Assembly: GCA_015680685.1 (NCBI GenBank)
Contig: MNCI01026283.1
Coordinates: 171,256 to 235,255, forward strand
Direction: 5' to 3'
Length of the DNA stretch: 64,000 nt
Source: Gnetum montanum
Lineage: Eukaryota; Streptophyta; Gnetopsida; Gnetales; Gnetaceae
The position numbers and the translations under genes are program-made. Shown here in pieces: positions 60,885 to 64,000 of this stretch. The first letter of the stretch is position 1. Every line of letters starts with the position of its first letter. Below the pieces are notes generated by a model that had not been told where the DNA came from, made no database searches, and saw nothing but the letters and a program-made list of their open reading frames with translations.

Positions 60885-62590
60885 GCTCCTTCATGCTCTC
60901 ACACAAATAAGCATGCTACTTTTATACACAAAATATGTTGCATGCGATCATGACTCAAGGGACTATCATCCCACAGAAGCGCAACATCAAAGGGACTTGC
61001 AACAAGAGAGATACCATACATCCTTGAAGGGTAAATGGCCCCATGACGCTCTGCATGTTTTGAGTGAAATTGAGGATGGTGAACCTGCTTCAACAGGTTC
61101 CCTACGAAACGATGTTCCTCCTCCTAACATTGGTCAAGAGGTAGTGTATCAGAACCTCCACTCTACTATTCACAACCCTAGTTCTAATACCCACAAACAC
61201 GCAGTGTTCAATGAGGGAACATGAACACATGATAAGGGTAGACGTTTTGATCATGATCACGATCGAGGCCGAGACCACAGAAGAGAAGGTAGAAGACACC
61301 ATCATGGTGATGGTTCTCCTTCTTCTTCACCTTCATCGTCACCTTCACCCTCTCCTTCAATGTTCGGACACAGTCATAGGGAAACCAATTGTGAGGATAA
61401 GGGAAAACGAAGTGAAAGACATCGACGAGACAGTCAAGAACGAGGACGAGGGCACTCTAAGGAATCAAGGCATAGAAGAAGCGAGAGTAGGGAACCGCAT
61501 AGACACCGTAGACATTATGAACGAGACGATCATGAAGAACCCCTACTCGCAACTAGAAGCATGCTAGATATAATGGAGGCTATAAGAGTTCCAACAAGGC
61601 ACCAAAAGGATAGTAGGATCAAGAGGTTAGATATGAACAACATCCCACAATTTGAAGGAGGATACAACGTTGATCCTCAAAATCATTTACAAGAATTCCA
61701 CAATGCATATGCCTTGCAAAACATAGAAAATGAATGGCAAAAACTGAAGTTGTTCCCAAGGACACTAGTGAAAGAAGGTGAAAGCTGGTATCGGTCCTTA
61801 GAACCGGAATCCATTCGGAGGTGGAGTACAATGTTAGAACTGTTCAATGATAAGTACCAAACGTACTCCCGAGTGTCTAACCTATGGAAGCAAATCCAAG
61901 GATGGAAGCAAGGAAATTACGAACCCTTGGATGCTGCCATGGGCTGCTATTACACACTGCTACATTGTTGCCCTAGCCATGGTTATTCGCTGCAGGATCA
62001 ACTACGCCATCTCATGGATGGACTTAGGCATGAAACAAGAAGAACCCTTGGGACGTACGTCCAAGGAAGGTTATCGAAGCTTAGGTCTTATCAAATTCAT
62101 AGATTGCTAGAGCACGTAGCCAAAGAAGAAGATGAGCTACGAAAGAGAGAAAGTGCAGAAGAATACAACTGAGATCCTTCCCTTTGAAAAAGGGGAGTGA
62201 GATTTTGTGAGGAGGAAGAAGAGTCACCACTCGAAGAGATGGTGAATAGGAAAACTTTACCTATCCAAAAGTTAACAACAGAAGTATCGACAAACGTAGA
62301 CCAAATGTGGGACTCCTTGGATAGTAGGTTTAAAACTGTTCTTAAAATTGTAGAGGAGTCTAGGGAGCGAGGTAGTAACTGCGACAAAAGGAAAAAGAGA
62401 GAAGTGGAAAATGCACGTAACAAGGGTAAGGGCAAAATGGCCATCACAGAAGAGGTTGTGGATTCAGACATGGACAATGATGGTGGATGCAAGATATGCC
62501 AATACAACCATCCTAAGGGATGTTGCTCAGTGGCCTCACATCTACAAGAGTCTAGGATGTATGCACTCAACCCACGACTAAATAAATAGC
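60885..62590 (+). pseudogene. Family-A gag, nearly intact, N-terminus deleted
   Basis: One reading frame runs through, broken only by TGA codons at 61222, 62170 and 62185; the longest open stretch is 61360-62172 (270 codons). It begins inside gag: LHALTQISMLL..KYV parallels FRALAQTGMQELIAEYV at the right edge. DYHPTEAQHQRD, a His/Arg/Ser-rich segment (61225-61560) and the capsid region follow. The capsid has NIPQFEGGYNVDPQNHLQEF at 61637 and GESWYRSLEPESI near 61780. A charged coiled region precedes a zinc-knuckle-like CKICQYNHPKGC (62489-62524; CX2CX3HX3C rather than CX2CX4HX4C). Many CpG sites survive, so the copy is younger than the others. No protease or RT follows. Confidence 0.75.
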
Positions 62591-62944
62591 AAGCACCCTG
62601 ACGGTTACCTTATCCCCAAGGTGACCCAAGGCAGTTCCACCAACCTTCAACATATTATCCAAGTGGAACTCCATCATAACCCTTTGAGCAACATCAATAG
62701 TGGCAATACCCATAGTAATGGGGGATTCCACCACCAAGGCAACAATACCCTTATCGGCAACCTAACCCATATGGCTAATATGTGCAGCATCCAATCTCTC
62801 CACATGACTTTGTTAGTCATGTTACACCACAACATCACTACCAAGCCCATGAGTATTATAGAACTCCTCCTAGGGAAGATAATCCACAAATATACCATCC
62901 TTCAAATCCATCCGCAGCTCTCTCACCAATAGCAACATTACCAC
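62591..62944 (+). pseudogene. Gag C-terminal tail remnant ending at an LTR
   Basis: The Gln/His/Pro/Tyr-rich tail continues in broken frames (QHPISPHDFVSHVTPQHHYQ near 62782) and matches the tails at 8900-9100 and 12848-13084. It stops at 62944, where LTR sequence begins at once; no pol or polypurine tract intervenes. Confidence 0.6.
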
Positions 62945-63551
62945 TGATGAGACGCGACATGCACTGTGCCGCGATATCGCATCCCATGCGCTATCGCATA
63001 AGCGATATCGCGTCTTTCCCTGCGATATCGCGGCGCCACCATATCTATAAATAAGAGGTGGCACTCCCCTCATTTCCCAATCCTGGCTAGAAGTAGCGAA
63101 GCTCTGGCAGTTTGATCCCTCCAGAGTTAGAATTTTTCCCATGTGCCTGTAGTAAGAGTCCTAGAGTGAATGGCTCTTTATTCGAGCAACTTTGTAACCT
63201 GAACACAAGTTGTGTATGGCAATAAAGATAAACTTGATTGGATAAACCTTTTAGTACATGGTTTTAATTATTGTTGTTATTTATTGCTTTCCTAGTGCGC
63301 ACGAGTACGACTTGATTACGAGCATCTACGGATGTGTACGGCTAATCAAGGAATCGGTTGCTCATCGCAACGCGTGAGTACGACTTAACTACGAGCATTG
63401 GCTGCTTGGTAACCCAGTAGNGCAAGCGTGGGAAGACAACGAACGATTAACCCTAAGTGTTTCTTATGGCGTTAAGGCATTTATTCTGCGGAGTTCGACC
63501 GGATCGCACGTATTTGTATGGTTGAGTGTAGGGGTACCTCACCACTCATCA
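62945..63551 (+). mobile_element. 5' LTR of right-edge family-A element (607 bp)
   Basis: It runs from TGATGAGACGCGACATG to ...CACCACTCATCA. Its U3 carries three perfect GCGATATCGC palindromes (62971-62980, 63002-63011, 63022-63031) and TATAAATA at 63046-63053. One base is undetermined (63421). It is shorter than the 855-872-bp LTRs elsewhere in the window. The intact primer binding site and open gag downstream identify it as a 5' LTR. Confidence 0.8.
63046..63053 (+). promoter_or_regulatory. LTR TATA box
   Basis: TATAAATA, followed by 'agaggtggc', sits at the same place in all family-A LTRs ('cctataaata' or 'tctataaata'). It is about 100 bp into this 607-bp LTR and just 3' of the GCGATATCGC palindromes, as expected for the U3 promoter. 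Confidence 0.65.
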
Positions 63552-63552
63552 T

Positions 63553-63570
63553 TGGCGCTGTTGCCGGGGA
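63553..63570 (+). promoter_or_regulatory. Primer binding site (tRNA-Asp type)
   Basis: TGGCGCTGTTGCCGGGGA starts two bases after the LTR end. It is complementary to the 3' end of plant tRNA-Asp (...CCCCGGCAACGGCGCCA) with one mismatch. This primer choice is known from Athila-type Ty3/gypsy elements. Decayed versions stand at 16821-16839 and 15200-15224 on the minus strand. Confidence 0.7.
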
Positions 63571-63695
63571 CTAAGTGTTTTTACGCCAATTGAACATAAG
63601 GGATATCACTCACATCGTTGTGAGCTCTAACGAACCTTAGGGTTAATCCATTAATTAAGAACATAAATAACGGTAGAAATAGCACACCATTAGAA

Positions 63696-64000
63696 ATGGC
63701 TTCTTCTCACAAAATCAACTCACCTAAGGGCAACACAGGAGAAGGTCAGCCTCATACGCATAACCCAGATCAGCTAGGTCCTAAACAATCTAAGGTCACA
63801 TATACTCATCCTGATGAGTATGTCCCTAACTTTACTTTTATTTTCCATCAAGATGAACAACTACGATGGAGAGATCTGCAAGGTAACATCATGTTACCCC
63901 CAGATAGGTCTGCCCCTACCATGATTTTCCGTGCCTTAGCACAGACTGGCATGCAAGAACTGATTGCGGAATACGTTTTGGATGATTATGACATAAGGGA
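63696..64000 (+). CDS. Gag N-terminus of right-edge family-A retrotransposon (partial)
   Basis: The ATG at 63696 lies 145 bp after the LTR end and opens a frame without stops to the window end (101 codons). It reads MASSHKINSPKGNTGEGQ, then YTHPDEYVPNFTFIFHQDEQ and FRALAQTGMQELIAEYVLDD. It matches the start of the minus-strand gag at 15072 and overlaps in content the first part of the gag at 60885, so it supplies the N-terminus missing there. The product would be the structural Gag of the particle. Whether pol follows lies beyond the window. Confidence 0.7.
   Translation, partial: MASSHKINSPKGNTGEGQPHTHNPDQLGPKQSKVTYTHPDEYVPNFTFIFHQDEQLRWRDLQGNIMLPPDRSAPTMIFRALAQTGMQELIAEYVLDDYDIR

Noticed and set aside
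61619-62570. Minus-strand frames of 70 and 157 codons
   Set aside because: They are antisense shadows of the plus-strand gag.

Overview
The window reads as conifer-type (gymnosperm) nuclear DNA. It is AT-rich and dominated by decayed retroelements, with a gene island of three intron-containing plant genes in the middle. The gymnosperm call is an inference. It rests on dense, CpG-poor, old LTR-retrotransposon debris, large TE-bearing introns, and a Penelope-like reverse-transcriptase remnant, a class known in plants mainly from conifers.

Layout. 1-8051: a decayed Ty3/gypsy-type element (5' LTR cut by the window edge, 3' LTR 6705-8051) with gag and protease remnants, no visible RT or integrase, and two internal minisatellites. 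It sits inside the gag of a second, plus-strand Ty3/gypsy family ('family A'), which resumes at 8052 and ends with a 3' LTR at 11643-12498. 12499-18591: minus-strand family-A gag and LTR pieces, ending in two 872-bp LTRs placed head to head 8 bp apart. 18592-25500: AT-rich DNA with an RTE-type LINE remnant (endonuclease plus RT), a separate RTE 3' end and short repeats.

Gene island, all three genes on the minus strand. 25614-32319: an ERD6-like (monosaccharide transporter superfamily) sugar transporter, 18 exons, 479 aa, reading frame intact. 36812-41680: a trichome-birefringence-like (TBL) polysaccharide O-acetyltransferase, 3 exons, 454 aa. 44432-54315: TAD3, the non-catalytic subunit of the tRNA wobble adenosine deaminase, 9 exons, 430 aa. 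I assembled the exons by hand from splice sites, phase and family motifs; every junction keeps frame. The genes have no evident joint pathway (membrane sugar transport, Golgi wall acetylation, tRNA editing). Spacers and introns hold a Penelope-like RT remnant, tRNA-derived SINEs, RTE tails and a likely copia gag fragment.

54316-64000: short repeats, a 347-bp retroposed insertion with an 18-bp target duplication, a minus-strand family-A element (3' LTR 56979-57833, integrase tail near 60040-60450), then plus-strand family-A sequence inserted at 60452. The youngest-looking piece is at the right edge: a 607-bp LTR, a primer binding site complementary to tRNA-Asp, and an open gag that leaves the window.

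No rRNA genes, canonical tRNA genes or CRISPR arrays were seen. The most unusual items are the Penelope-like RT remnant, gag-bearing but pol-less copies of two LTR families, the head-to-head LTR pair, and the retroposed insertion of unknown origin.
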